In this document: positions 1-5,456 of the stretch, one piece after another
Layout: every line of letters begins with the position of its first letter
How positions within the stretch are numbered: the stretch's first letter is position 1
Origin: Leucothrix mucor
Lineage (GTDB): Bacteria; Pseudomonadota; Gammaproteobacteria; Thiotrichales; Thiotrichaceae
DNA: 5,456 bases
Direction: 5' to 3'
NCBI GenBank assembly: GCA_015662325.1
Contig: DQUJ01000104.1
Location: 1-5,456 of the forward strand
Notes under the pieces: model-generated
Told to the model about the DNA's origin: nothing
What the model saw: only the letters and a program-made list of their open reading frames with translations
Database searches by the model: none
Position numbers and translations under genes: made by a program

Positions 1-318
1 ATGCGTACAGTTTCCATTTTCACATTTTAATCCGTTAAATATACGCTGTGGTCTACCAAGGATTTCACTGCCGGATATAATAATATCAAACACATCATTA
101 TCATTCATTCCCGTGTTATTGCTTCGCATTCTGTTTGCTGTATCCATTAGCAATAGGCTCGCCTCATTACGAAAATGTGATTCATTGGCAGCTTTAATCG
201 CGGCTATTTGCAAACCGCTTAAGCCCATAAGACCAATAGACATAACAACCAATGAAACAAGAATTTCTATTAAAGAAAAACCTTGATTTTTCGTAGGATA
301 AGCAGACAATTCTTGCAA
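1..318 (-). CDS. pilV: PilV-like type IV minor prepilin, 3' end outside window
   Basis: This is a class III prepilin of the PilV type, open through 106 codons to the left edge, so its C-terminal part is missing. After a 13-residue leader ending NQG comes the PilD cleavage site G13|F14, then FSLIE with the conserved Glu at +5 (E18). A hydrophobic helix and the PilV-like stretch SIGLMGLSGLQ follow, and then NRMRSN, matching the ERMRAN of other PilV proteins. By eye it shares about 25 of 60 N-terminal residues with the complete PilV at 3374-3892, so it is a paralog, not a copy. By family knowledge PilV is an inner-membrane minor pilin that joins the priming complex or tip of the type IV pilus. 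I chose the TTG at 318 because an AAAGGTG ribosome binding site lies five bases upstream. Another TTG at 333 stays in frame (stop at 358-360) but lacks such a site. It is divergent from mscS and probably opens a second minor pilin cluster to the left. Confidence 0.85.
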   Translation of the reverse strand, partial: MQELSAYPTKNQGFSLIEILVSLVVMSIGLMGLSGLQIAAIKAANESHFRNEASLLLMDTANRMRSNNTGMNDNDVFDIIISGSEILGRPQRIFNGLKCENGNCTH

Positions 319-323
319 GAAAA

Positions 324-330
324 CACCTTT
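324..330 (-). promoter_or_regulatory. ribosome binding site of the partial pilV
   Basis: On the minus strand this reads AAAGGTG, five bases before the TTG at 318. It is the best Shine-Dalgarno match near the gene's 5' end and decides between several possible non-ATG starts. Confidence 0.6.
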
Positions 331-402
331 CAATACTTTATAATTATTATTAATGTCCTATGCTGGGTTATTTGTTGATAACAACACAAGCACATTCATA
401 GA

Positions 403-415
403 GTCTATTTTAGAC
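403..415. promoter_or_regulatory. operator-like inverted repeat
   Basis: GTCTA-TTT-TAGAC is a perfect 5-base dyad around three Ts. It lies immediately downstream of the predicted transcription start (about 417) of the minus-strand TATAAT promoter. This is a usual place for a repressor site, or for a small hairpin at the 5' end of the mRNA. A dyad this short can arise by chance in AT-rich DNA. Confidence 0.3.
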
Positions 416-423
416 AGCACTGT

Positions 424-452
424 ATTATACCACATATCGGCTAAACCAAGAA
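424..452 (-). promoter_or_regulatory. candidate sigma-70 promoter for the partial pilV
   Basis: The minus strand carries a perfect -10 hexamer TATAAT (429 down to 424). At 17-base spacing the -35 position is only TTCTTG (452 down to 447), a weak match. Transcription would start near 417, giving a leader of about 100 bases before the TTG. The strong -10 with a poor -35 would fit a promoter that needs an activator, but that is inference. Confidence 0.4.
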
Positions 453-485
453 TTTTATCGATATAAAAAAGATAAACGGTAGCTC

Positions 486-513
486 ATTAAAATCAATAGC
501 TTACATGATTCAA
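486..513 (-). promoter_or_regulatory. second, weaker promoter candidate toward the partial pilV
   Basis: The minus strand has TTGAAT (513 down to 508) and TTTAAT (491 down to 486) separated by 16 bases, matching the sigma-70 boxes at about four and five of six positions. It would give a leader of roughly 160 bases. AT-rich sequence makes such matches common. On the plus strand of the 319-545 spacer I see isolated -10-like words (TATAAA at 462-467, TAAAAT at 488-493) but no convincing paired promoter for mscS. Confidence 0.2.
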
Positions 514-534
514 CTTAACGATAGAAGCATTACC

Positions 535-540
535 CTGGAG
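535..540 (+). promoter_or_regulatory. ribosome binding site of the mscS-family gene
   Basis: CTGGAG ends five bases before the TTG at 546. It supports that TTG over the in-frame ATG at 591 (residue 16), which has no comparable site. Confidence 0.6.
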
Positions 541-545
541 TCACA

Positions 546-1673
546 TTGAAAGAACAAATAGAAAAATCCACAGAAAAAGATATAAGTAGTATGAATAGTC
601 TACTAGAGGCATACCTCTCACCCGTAATCCAATTTTTTGATGGACAACCGTGGTTTCAAGGCGGTGCCATTATGCTCATCACCTTTTTATTCGCATCCTT
701 ATTGTCTTGGATGATTTTTCGAATCCTTAAATTTCTGACCAGCAAAACCAAATCTTATCTTGATGATCGTTTATTGGTAATTGCGCGTCCGCCTATTTAT
801 TACTCTTTACTTATTACTGGTTTTTCCGCTGGCATTAAACGAATGCCACTTTCTGATAAATTAACCGATTATTTGGTTTTTGGGTTTAAAACCATCGGCG
901 TGATTATTTGGATGGTAGCACTGATTCGTATTTCTAAAGTGGTTTTACAGCAACTTGCTTGGGGAAACAGCAAAAGCAAACACCGTTTGATTCAGCCGCA
1001 GACCTTACCCTTGTTTGATAACATTTCAAAATTACTGATTGTTGCCATTGCGGTTTACATTATGTTCCAGATTTGGGGTATTGATATGACGGCTTGGGCA
1101 GCCTCTGCGGGCATCATGGGTCTTGCTATTTCTTTTGCCGCAAAAGATACCTTAGCCAATTTATTTTCGGGTGTGTTTATATTGGCCGATAGCCCTTATA
1201 AAATTGGTGACTATGTGGTGCTTGATGGAACCCAACGTGGCAAAGTTACCCATATTGGGCTTCGTAGCACACGTTTAATTACGCGTGATGATGTTGAAGT
1301 GACCGTACCTAATTCGATTATGGGTAATTCTAAAGTCACCAATCAAAGTGGTGGCCCTAACCCTAAATTCCGCATTCGTGTAAAAGTGGGCGTGGCGTAT
1401 GGAACAGATACGGATAAAGTTCGTGAGATTTTAATGAATGTTGCAGAAAAGGAACCATTAGTAACTAAAACACCCCAACCACGCATACGCTTCCGTGCCT
1501 TTGGCGATTCTAGTTTGGATTTTGAATTATTGTGCTGGATTGAAGACCCTGAGTTACGCGGTCGAACGTTGGATAAATTAAACGATTCGGTTTATAAACA
1601 ATTTAACGAAAATAGCATTGAAATTCCGTTTAATAAACAGGATGTTTACATCAAAGAAATGCCTAAAGGCTAA
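546..1673 (+). CDS. MscS-family small-conductance mechanosensitive channel
   Basis: This 375-residue inner-membrane channel would open under membrane tension and release small solutes during hypo-osmotic shock. Hydrophobic segments lie at about residues 40-62, 83-98, 108-128 and 161-178. They are followed by the pore-lining helix at about 183-213, where AGIMGLAISFAAKDTLANLF is the classic glycine/alanine-packed MscS TM3 and kink. The cytoplasmic beta domain begins with the signature GDYVV (from 221), RGKVTHIGLRSTRL and VTVPNS (253-258), and a C-terminal alpha/beta domain completes the family fold. It is longer than E. coli MscS (286 residues) and has about five membrane segments, which is closer to the YnaI/YbdG-like members, so I give no gene symbol. 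The start is TTG, supported by its ribosome binding site. The gene stands alone, divergent from one pilus gene and convergent with pilX. Nothing in the sequence ties its function to the pili. Confidence 0.92.
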   Translation: MKEQIEKSTEKDISSMNSLLEAYLSPVIQFFDGQPWFQGGAIMLITFLFASLLSWMIFRILKFLTSKTKSYLDDRLLVIARPPIYYSLLITGFSAGIKRMPLSDKLTDYLVFGFKTIGVIIWMVALIRISKVVLQQLAWGNSKSKHRLIQPQTLPLFDNISKLLIVAIAVYIMFQIWGIDMTAWAASAGIMGLAISFAAKDTLANLFSGVFILADSPYKIGDYVVLDGTQRGKVTHIGLRSTRLITRDDVEVTVPNSIMGNSKVTNQSGGPNPKFRIRVKVGVAYGTDTDKVREILMNVAEKEPLVTKTPQPRIRFRAFGDSSLDFELLCWIEDPELRGRTLDKLNDSVYKQFNENSIEIPFNKQDVYIKEMPKG

Positions 1674-1690
1674 ATTCTGAGCCTTGTAAA

Positions 1691-1714
1691 TTAAATGTGT
1701 ATCAACTCATTTAA
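1691..1714. terminator. weak AT-rich hairpin between convergent genes
   Basis: TTAAATG (1691-1697) pairs with CATTTAA (1708-1714) around a 10-base loop. It lies in the 37-base gap between the ends of mscS and pilX and overlaps the pilX stop codon. A bidirectional terminator is expected here. However, the stem has only one G-C pair and no real T-tract follows on either strand, so it would be a poor intrinsic terminator. Confidence 0.22.
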
Positions 1715-2220
1715 CCACCATTTTTCTTATAGGTACTTTGTAGTACCGTTTTAGCGCTATCTGTGCCACCTTTTGATTTTGAGGTAACACGATAGTAATG
1801 GCTCTTTTTTTCCATCGGTATTGCCAGTGACTCACCTGGAGCGTTAATCGGAGGCAATTCCTCAATCAGATAGACAGCCTTTCCTACGACTTGATGCATT
1901 TGGGATATTTCAACCGTGCTCAAGTTATCCCATATGGCATCATTAGCTAGCATCCGAGTATTATCAAATTGATACAAGCCGTTAGTATTATCAAAAGAAG
2001 TGGATAAATCACCTTCTCCAGTCTCTTCCAAGTAGACCTCCCCCGCACGCAGGGCAGATTCTGCTGCTTGAAATGATAAGTTTTTATCACGAAGGTTAGT
2101 GGTCATTTGCTGTTGCATTAGCGTCGTTTTTACAGACGCAGTAACCAATACCATTAAAACAATGACCATAATCAACCCAACAATTAATACCGCGCCTGAT
2201 TGTTTTTGCTTTGTATTCAT
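1711..2220 (-). CDS. pilX: PilX-type minor pilin
   Basis: This 169-residue minor pilin has the PilX N-terminal pattern. The leader MNTKQKQSG gives a probable PilD cleavage G9|A10, followed by a long hydrophobic helix (about 10-30). Next comes the family signature NLRDKNLSFQAAESALRAGE (42-61), close to the 'NLRDR.LAFQAAEAALR' of known PilX proteins. Position +5 after cleavage is Val14, not Glu; GspK, the type II secretion tip pseudopilin, also lacks this Glu. By family knowledge PilX sits with PilV, PilW and PilY1 in the pilus tip or priming complex. It is the last gene of the block. Its ATG shares one base with the pilW stop (TAATG), and AGGA lies five bases upstream inside pilW, so translation is probably coupled. 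The family assignment is firm; its C-terminal half is divergent, as usual for this family. Confidence 0.88.
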   Translation of the reverse strand: MNTKQKQSGAVLIVGLIMVIVLMVLVTASVKTTLMQQQMTTNLRDKNLSFQAAESALRAGEVYLEETGEGDLSTSFDNTNGLYQFDNTRMLANDAIWDNLSTVEISQMHQVVGKAVYLIEELPPINAPGESLAIPMEKKSHYYRVTSKSKGGTDSAKTVLQSTYKKNGG

Positions 2221-3350
2221 TAAAATCCTACGCTCCGATTTCTAAGTGCTATGGTTGTTGTAAAAACACGCCTTAAATAGGTATCGCCACTCGCTAAGAT
2301 AATATCAGCACCATTAAACTTAATCGTTTGTACCCCTGTGGTGACATTATTGTTTCGTGAGCGCAATAATAAACTTAGTTTTACACTCACAACATGATTC
2401 CAGTCGACCACCTTATCAGCACTCACATAATAATTAGGAGAGCGATCATTATTAGTGTCCTCGCCATAAATAATCTGCAAACTTTCTACGCCTTCTAGTA
2501 TTTCTTCTTTATTACCTGGCCGAGCATTGTTCCCTAAACTTTTCATATACAAGGAAGGTGCATTGTTTTGATAACCTGTTTTACTATCAGAACGCTTACC
2601 CACAAAGAAGATGGCCTCATTTAATACAGACACTTGCGCTGTTGGAAGATTGATATTATTCAGATCTAAAGCTGTATTACCTGGAGTACTGCATGATGTC
2701 TCGTTTATATCTGCCTGCGTATTATCTGCTCCAGCACAGTCTGTATCTGTACACCCACAAACCTGAGCGAAACTCACTGTTTGGCAATCATTAATAGCTA
2801 AAATATCACCTGTTTTTAAGTCAATTTCAGAAAATGTTAAAATACCTGCGGCCTGCGCAGTTAAATTAGCCACCTGTGGATTCGTATACCAAATTTTTAA
2901 AATATCAGATGATCGTTTTGACTTTATGCCTGAGTCTTTATTCGCACCACCAGATGATGACCAATGCGCTGTGCTTATATTACTTACCCCTGAATTAGGG
3001 TTGGTTGTGTATGCTTGACCATAATCAGTATCTTTTGCTTCCCACGCTTCAATCATCTTCCATGGTTTAAAGGTTTCTGTTGCAGGGTCTGCAGATTTAA
3101 CAACAGACTGGCTCGGCGCTGGAACAACCGTTTGACAACCAAAATTACCTGCCTCTTGAATAATTTCTGTCATCACCGAAAATGCAAAACGCGCATTTTC
3201 TTGCATTTCCGCTTCAGCTTGCAATAGTGTATTTGAATGCTTACTTGCAATAAAAATTTGAAACACACCTGACATAACGAATAAGCCTAAGACCATCGCA
3301 ACCAAAAGCTCGACAAGGTTAAAACCTTTTTGTGATTTATTAATACTCAT
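2220..3350 (-). CDS. pilW: PilW-type minor pilin
   Basis: This 376-residue large minor pilin has leader MSINKSQKG and cleavage G9|F10. FNLVELLVAMVLGLF follows, with Glu14 at +5; the Asn at +2 is less usual than Thr or Ser. Family marks come next: GVFQIFIASKHS (28-39), QENARFAFSVM (50-60), the EAGNFGC motif (66-72), GDILAINDCQ (181-190), AIFFVG and LYMKSLG. Near the end are EGVESLQIIYGEDTNND and YVSADKV, a conserved PilW region. A Cys-rich stretch at 189-220 holds five cysteines (189, 198, 200, 205, 220). In the family PilW joins PilX and PilV to carry PilY1 at the pilus tip. It lies 23 bases after pilV and overlaps pilX by one base. The sequence upstream of its ATG is nearly pure A/T, with no Shine-Dalgarno site. 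Confidence 0.9.
   Translation of the reverse strand: MSINKSQKGFNLVELLVAMVLGLFVMSGVFQIFIASKHSNTLLQAEAEMQENARFAFSVMTEIIQEAGNFGCQTVVPAPSQSVVKSADPATETFKPWKMIEAWEAKDTDYGQAYTTNPNSGVSNISTAHWSSSGGANKDSGIKSKRSSDILKIWYTNPQVANLTAQAAGILTFSEIDLKTGDILAINDCQTVSFAQVCGCTDTDCAGADNTQADINETSCSTPGNTALDLNNINLPTAQVSVLNEAIFFVGKRSDSKTGYQNNAPSLYMKSLGNNARPGNKEEILEGVESLQIIYGEDTNNDRSPNYYVSADKVVDWNHVVSVKLSLLLRSRNNNVTTGVQTIKFNGADIILASGDTYLRRVFTTTIALRNRSVGF
2226..2230 (-). promoter_or_regulatory. ribosome binding site of pilX, inside the pilW 3' end
   Basis: The minus strand reads TAGGA here, five bases before the pilX ATG and within the last codons of pilW. Together with the TAATG stop/start overlap it supports translational coupling. 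It is also the only clear Shine-Dalgarno sequence at a complete pilin gene start in this operon. Confidence 0.6.
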
Positions 3351-3373
3351 TTTATTATTTTAATTATATTTGT

Positions 3374-3892
3374 CTAAAACGAAACCGTGGTAACAACACG
3401 CGCCATTTGCGCATCTTTATTTTTCCACCACACTTTCACGACATATTGTGTACCTGTATTATCACACGCAACATCAGATGGTACTCCATCATCGGGAGTT
3501 GAATCTATACAAACAACACCTGTTCCACTAGGTAGTTTTCGCAATGCATCTTGCCTCCATTCGTACATATCATTTTGAGCCATTTCTGTGACACTGCAAC
3601 CTGATAAAGTAAAACAACTATCATGTTTTGTTGCGGTAGGGTTATTGTAAACCTTCTCGACAATCAAACCTTGTGGATTAGCCCGCATACGCTCTAATAA
3701 ATCATGCGCTAAAACAGTTGATTGCGTATTGAAATAAGCACTACGACTATATTGTTGAGATTTTGCCTGCAAACCTGCCGCACCTAATAAACCAATAGAT
3801 AACACGATTAAGGCAATCAACACTTCAATCAATGTAAAGCCTTTGTTTCGTTGCACATTAAAGCCTGTTTGTTTGTTTATTATTATTTTCAT
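3374..3892 (-). CDS. pilV: PilV-type minor pilin
   Basis: This is a complete 172-residue PilV. Cleavage is at G18|F19, with FTLIEVLIALIVLSIGLLG following and Glu23 at +5. Then come GAAGLQAKSQQYSRSA and the family mark LLERMRANPQG. The C-terminal beta strand YVVKVWWKNKD and the ending VVTTVSF are also PilV-like. Four cysteines in the globular part (two around FTLSGC, two near VVCIDS and VACDN) could form disulfides in the periplasm. The ATG at 3892 gives an 18-residue leader but lacks a ribosome binding site. A GTG at 3856 (residue 13) has CAGG seven bases upstream and would give a more typical short leader, so the true start is uncertain. The gene is separated from fimT by a foldback mobile element and lies 23 bases before pilW. 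By family knowledge it helps prime pilus assembly and place PilY1 at the tip. Confidence 0.9.
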   Translation of the reverse strand: MKIIINKQTGFNVQRNKGFTLIEVLIALIVLSIGLLGAAGLQAKSQQYSRSAYFNTQSTVLAHDLLERMRANPQGLIVEKVYNNPTATKHDSCFTLSGCSVTEMAQNDMYEWRQDALRKLPSGTGVVCIDSTPDDGVPSDVACDNTGTQYVVKVWWKNKDAQMARVVTTVSF

Positions 3893-3915
3893 CTTTTATA
3901 TATTTTCGACTTAAT

Positions 3916-4048
3916 TAAATGAGACCTTTGCACGAGAGTATGGCGAGAGTAAAAATAGCGTAATTTCTCCTATTTTTCTTAAAAATAAAACAGGTGAAAT
4001 TTAAGCATTTTTAATCCGTTATATCTCTCGTAAAAAAGATCTCTAAAT
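3916..4048. repeat. TAAAT direct repeats flanking the foldback element
   Basis: TAAAT at 3916-3920 abuts the left end and TAAAT at 4044-4048 abuts the right end. The likely reading is a 5-base target-site duplication. In DNA this AT-rich a chance match is possible, so the case rests mainly on the exact position at both ends of the inverted repeats. Confidence 0.5.
3921..4043. mobile_element. MITE-like foldback element (123 bp)
   Basis: The left end GAGACCTTTGCACGAGAG (3921-3938) matches the reverse complement of the right end, GAGATCTTTTTTACGAGAG (4043 down to 4025), with a few changes. The match continues inward over nearly the whole element, so each half is roughly the reverse complement of the other. 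For example AAAAATAGC at 3951-3959 faces GCATTTTT, and a 15-position inner stem (3962-3976 with 3987-4001) has 13 pairs. TAAAT flanks both ends (3916-3920 and 4044-4048) like a target duplication. Removing the element and one TAAAT leaves a 32-base fimT-pilV spacer, similar to the other spacers here. It has no coding capacity, so it would need a transposase in trans. The GAGACCTTTGCA end recalls IS5-family ends from memory; I could not check this. Confidence 0.72.
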
Positions 4049-4052
4049 ATCA

Positions 4053-4604
4053 CTATTCAGAGGAACACGATGATAAAGTATCTTGTGAATCCGCTTTTCT
4101 AATACGTCCATTCATCGAGATAATCATGCCTTTTTTTGCCGAATCACCTCGTTTATCGCAGAATGTTACTTTACCGGAATAACCGCGTGCAAAGCCTTCA
4201 GCATTATAAGTAATACGATTAGTGTTACCAGTAAATTCCATCGTAATATCCGAGGCGCCAATACTGTTATCTTTCAAAATTCTTTCGCCTGCGTCAATCG
4301 TGCCATCACCATCTTTATCATGAAACACTAACCAACCATTACTAAAATCAGTTGATTGGGTATCACAAGCATCACCCGCACTATTGCGTCGACATAATGT
4401 GACAGCAGAGCCAAAGGTAATCGCTGCGCTACGGGTATAACTTGCACCACCCAAAAACTCGTTATATAACGCTGTCATACGGTTATCTTGCACGGTTGTT
4501 TGTAAGCTTGGCATTCCCATAGCCGCTAAAATACCAATAATAGCAACGGTCACAATAAGTTCTATTAGCGTGAAACCTTGGTTATTTTTATTATAATATT
4601 TCAT
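4053..4604 (-). CDS. fimT: FimT/FimU (GspH-like) minor pilin
   Basis: This 183-residue prepilin of the FimT/GspH family has leader MKYYNKNNQG, cleavage G10|F11, then FTLIELIVTVAIIGILAAMGMP with Glu15 at +5. It continues with the family pattern LYNEFLGGASYTRSAAI (46-62), VTLCRR, NGWLVFHDKDGDG (89-101) and a C-terminal ITYNAEGFARG and VTFCD region. Cysteines at 71, 80, 149 and 180 could pair as two disulfides. Residues 96-107, DKDGDGTIDAGE, fit the canonical 12-residue EF-hand loop (D96, D98, D100, G101, I103, E107). By family knowledge FimU/FimT links the minor pilin tip complex to the major pilin, and FimT in some species binds DNA during uptake. I use fimT as the family name; fimU is equally possible. 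It lies 17 bases after pilY1. Its start is preceded only by A/T-rich sequence with no ribosome binding site. Confidence 0.88.
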   Translation of the reverse strand: MKYYNKNNQGFTLIELIVTVAIIGILAAMGMPSLQTTVQDNRMTALYNEFLGGASYTRSAAITFGSAVTLCRRNSAGDACDTQSTDFSNGWLVFHDKDGDGTIDAGERILKDNSIGASDITMEFTGNTNRITYNAEGFARGYSGKVTFCDKRGDSAKKGMIISMNGRIRKADSQDTLSSCSSE

Positions 4605-4621
4605 TTTATTTAATTTAATAT

Positions 4622-5456
4622 TTACTTTAGTTTACGCCAAGACATTCTACCCGAGAAACGGCTTGCGGATTCTCTAAACATACCCACACTACCGCCGGTG
4701 CCTGTTACATATTTACCTTCAGCACGAGTAGTATGCGTAATCACCGCAGGTGTACTAAAAATCACACCTAAACTAGGCTTTTGCACACCAGAAATAATAG
4801 TGCTGCTGTCATTATAAGTTACATTATCAGCTTCTGTGAATTGCTTATCGTTATTAGTATCAAATGGGATTACGTTCAAACGATTTCCATCAATTGCATT
4901 AAGTTCCATAATCCAGCTTTTTCCTCCCCATATACAGTCATTTTGTGGTGGTGTCATGGTGGTAAATATAATACGGCCGCCACGTAGTAGCGCCTGAGAG
5001 ATAACACGCTCACCTTGTTTGCTAACACCTTCAGGTGAAAGTAAGGGCATGTACCAACCTTGTGCCGTTGCGTAATCCACAGGGTTCGTTGATGTAACGC
5101 GACTAACAAAATCTGTGCTCACAGTAATTTCTTGTAAGATTGCTTGCGCTACTAGTTCATTTTTTTCGACTTCTACGTTGTTATCACGAATTCCGTAGAA
5201 GCTATTCGCCGCAGGCGTTGTGTCTTCAAACATATTGTCATTCACATCAAAGTAACGACCTGTTCCAAAGTAAATCATCAATCCACCTGCTGGGTGCTTA
5301 CCTATTTGTGGCGCGGCCGTAATACTTTGAGTGGGTGGGCACGTTGATCCTTCACACGCTTTAAATAAGGGTTTTGGTGCTGTACTTGTTCCATACTTAA
5401 TTTTCCATTTATCAGGGTCTGCATTACTTACATCAAATGCCCAAAGGTTGCCTAAT
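4622..5456 (-). CDS. pilY1: PilY1 C-terminal beta-propeller part, 5' end outside window
   Basis: The reading frame is open from the right edge to the stop at 4622-4624, so only the last 277 or so codons of a normally 1000-plus-residue protein are present. The in-frame TTG near 5281 is internal: PilY1 sequence continues upstream with LGNLWAFDVSNADPDKWKI, then PLF, TCPPTQSITAAPQIGKHPAG, and across it into GGLMIYFGTGRYFD. SFYGIRDNN, ALLRGGRIIFTT, CIWGGKSWIMELNAIDG and the terminal GRMSWRKLK are further PilY1 propeller marks. The stretch DTNNDKQFTEAD fits the spacing of the calcium loop known in PilY1 (Asp at 1, 5 and 12, Asn at 3) but has Lys where Gly is usual. PilY1 is a pilus-tip adhesin and surface sensor that regulates pilus extension and retraction with calcium. 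It precedes fimT by 17 bases, so it is in the same operon but ahead of the minor pilins. Confidence 0.92.
   Translation of the reverse strand, partial: LGNLWAFDVSNADPDKWKIKYGTSTAPKPLFKACEGSTCPPTQSITAAPQIGKHPAGGLMIYFGTGRYFDVNDNMFEDTTPAANSFYGIRDNNVEVEKNELVAQAILQEITVSTDFVSRVTSTNPVDYATAQGWYMPLLSPEGVSKQGERVISQALLRGGRIIFTTMTPPQNDCIWGGKSWIMELNAIDGNRLNVIPFDTNNDKQFTEADNVTYNDSSTIISGVQKPSLGVIFSTPAVITHTTRAEGKYVTGTGGSVGMFRESASRFSGRMSWRKLK

Noticed and set aside
372..384. Small hairpin TTGTT-GAT-AACAA in the leader of the left pilV
   Set aside because: A five-pair stem made mostly of A-T pairs is expected often in such AT-rich spacer DNA, and no regulatory context supports it.
3015..3227. Plus-strand open frame of about 70 codons inside pilW
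   Set aside because: It is antisense to a well-supported pilin gene, its product shows no family motif, and it has no ribosome binding site; it reads as a shadow of the pilW frame.
3387..3578. Plus-strand open frame of about 63 codons inside pilV
   Set aside because: It lies wholly antisense to the conserved pilV coding region and has no recognisable product.
3933..3951. Direct repeat CGAGAGTA (3933-3940 and 3944-3951) as a regulator binding array
   Set aside because: It lies inside the left arm of the foldback element and is better explained as part of that element's end structure.
5279..5281. TTG as the start of a separate 219-residue protein
   Set aside because: The same frame stays open to the right edge and encodes typical PilY1 propeller sequence directly upstream, so this is an internal codon of pilY1.
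4781..5322. Two short plus-strand open frames inside pilY1 (4781-4987 and 5140-5322)
   Set aside because: Both are antisense to the conserved PilY1 C-terminal frame, and neither encodes anything recognisable.

Overview
This window looks like part of a low-GC gammaproteobacterial chromosome. The evidence is a set of type IVa pilus minor pilin genes (FimT/FimU, PilV, PilW, PilX) with the C-terminal end of PilY1, plus an MscS-type channel. Base composition is AT-rich in genes and spacers alike. The sequence alone does not let me name a genus.

Layout, left to right. A partial pilV-like prepilin gene (minus strand) runs off the left edge. It is followed by a 227-base divergent spacer holding a good -10 box and an operator-like dyad for that gene. 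Next is a plus-strand mscS-family gene with a TTG start and a clear ribosome binding site. It meets a minus-strand gene block tail to tail across only 37 bases. That block, read in its direction of transcription from the right edge, is pilY1 (3' part only), fimT/fimU-like, pilV, pilW and pilX. The spacers are short (17, 160 and 23 bases, then a one-base TAATG overlap), so it reads as one operon.

The 160-base fimT-pilV spacer is exceptional. It contains a 123-base foldback element with imperfect terminal inverted repeats and a flanking TAAAT direct repeat, which is the pattern of a MITE. Removing the element and one repeat copy leaves a normal 32-base operon spacer.

By family knowledge, the prepilins are cleaved by PilD and, with PilY1, form the priming complex and tip of the type IV pilus. 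That pilus serves in twitching, adhesion, surface sensing and DNA uptake. The pilV copy beyond mscS differs from the complete pilV (about 42% identity by eye over 60 residues), so two distinct minor-pilin sets probably lie side by side. No RNA gene, CRISPR array, full-length insertion sequence or unrecognised protein family was seen. The most unusual points are the MITE inside the operon, PilY1 encoded before the minor pilins, the second pilV, and acidic calcium-loop-like motifs in FimT, PilY1 and PilW.
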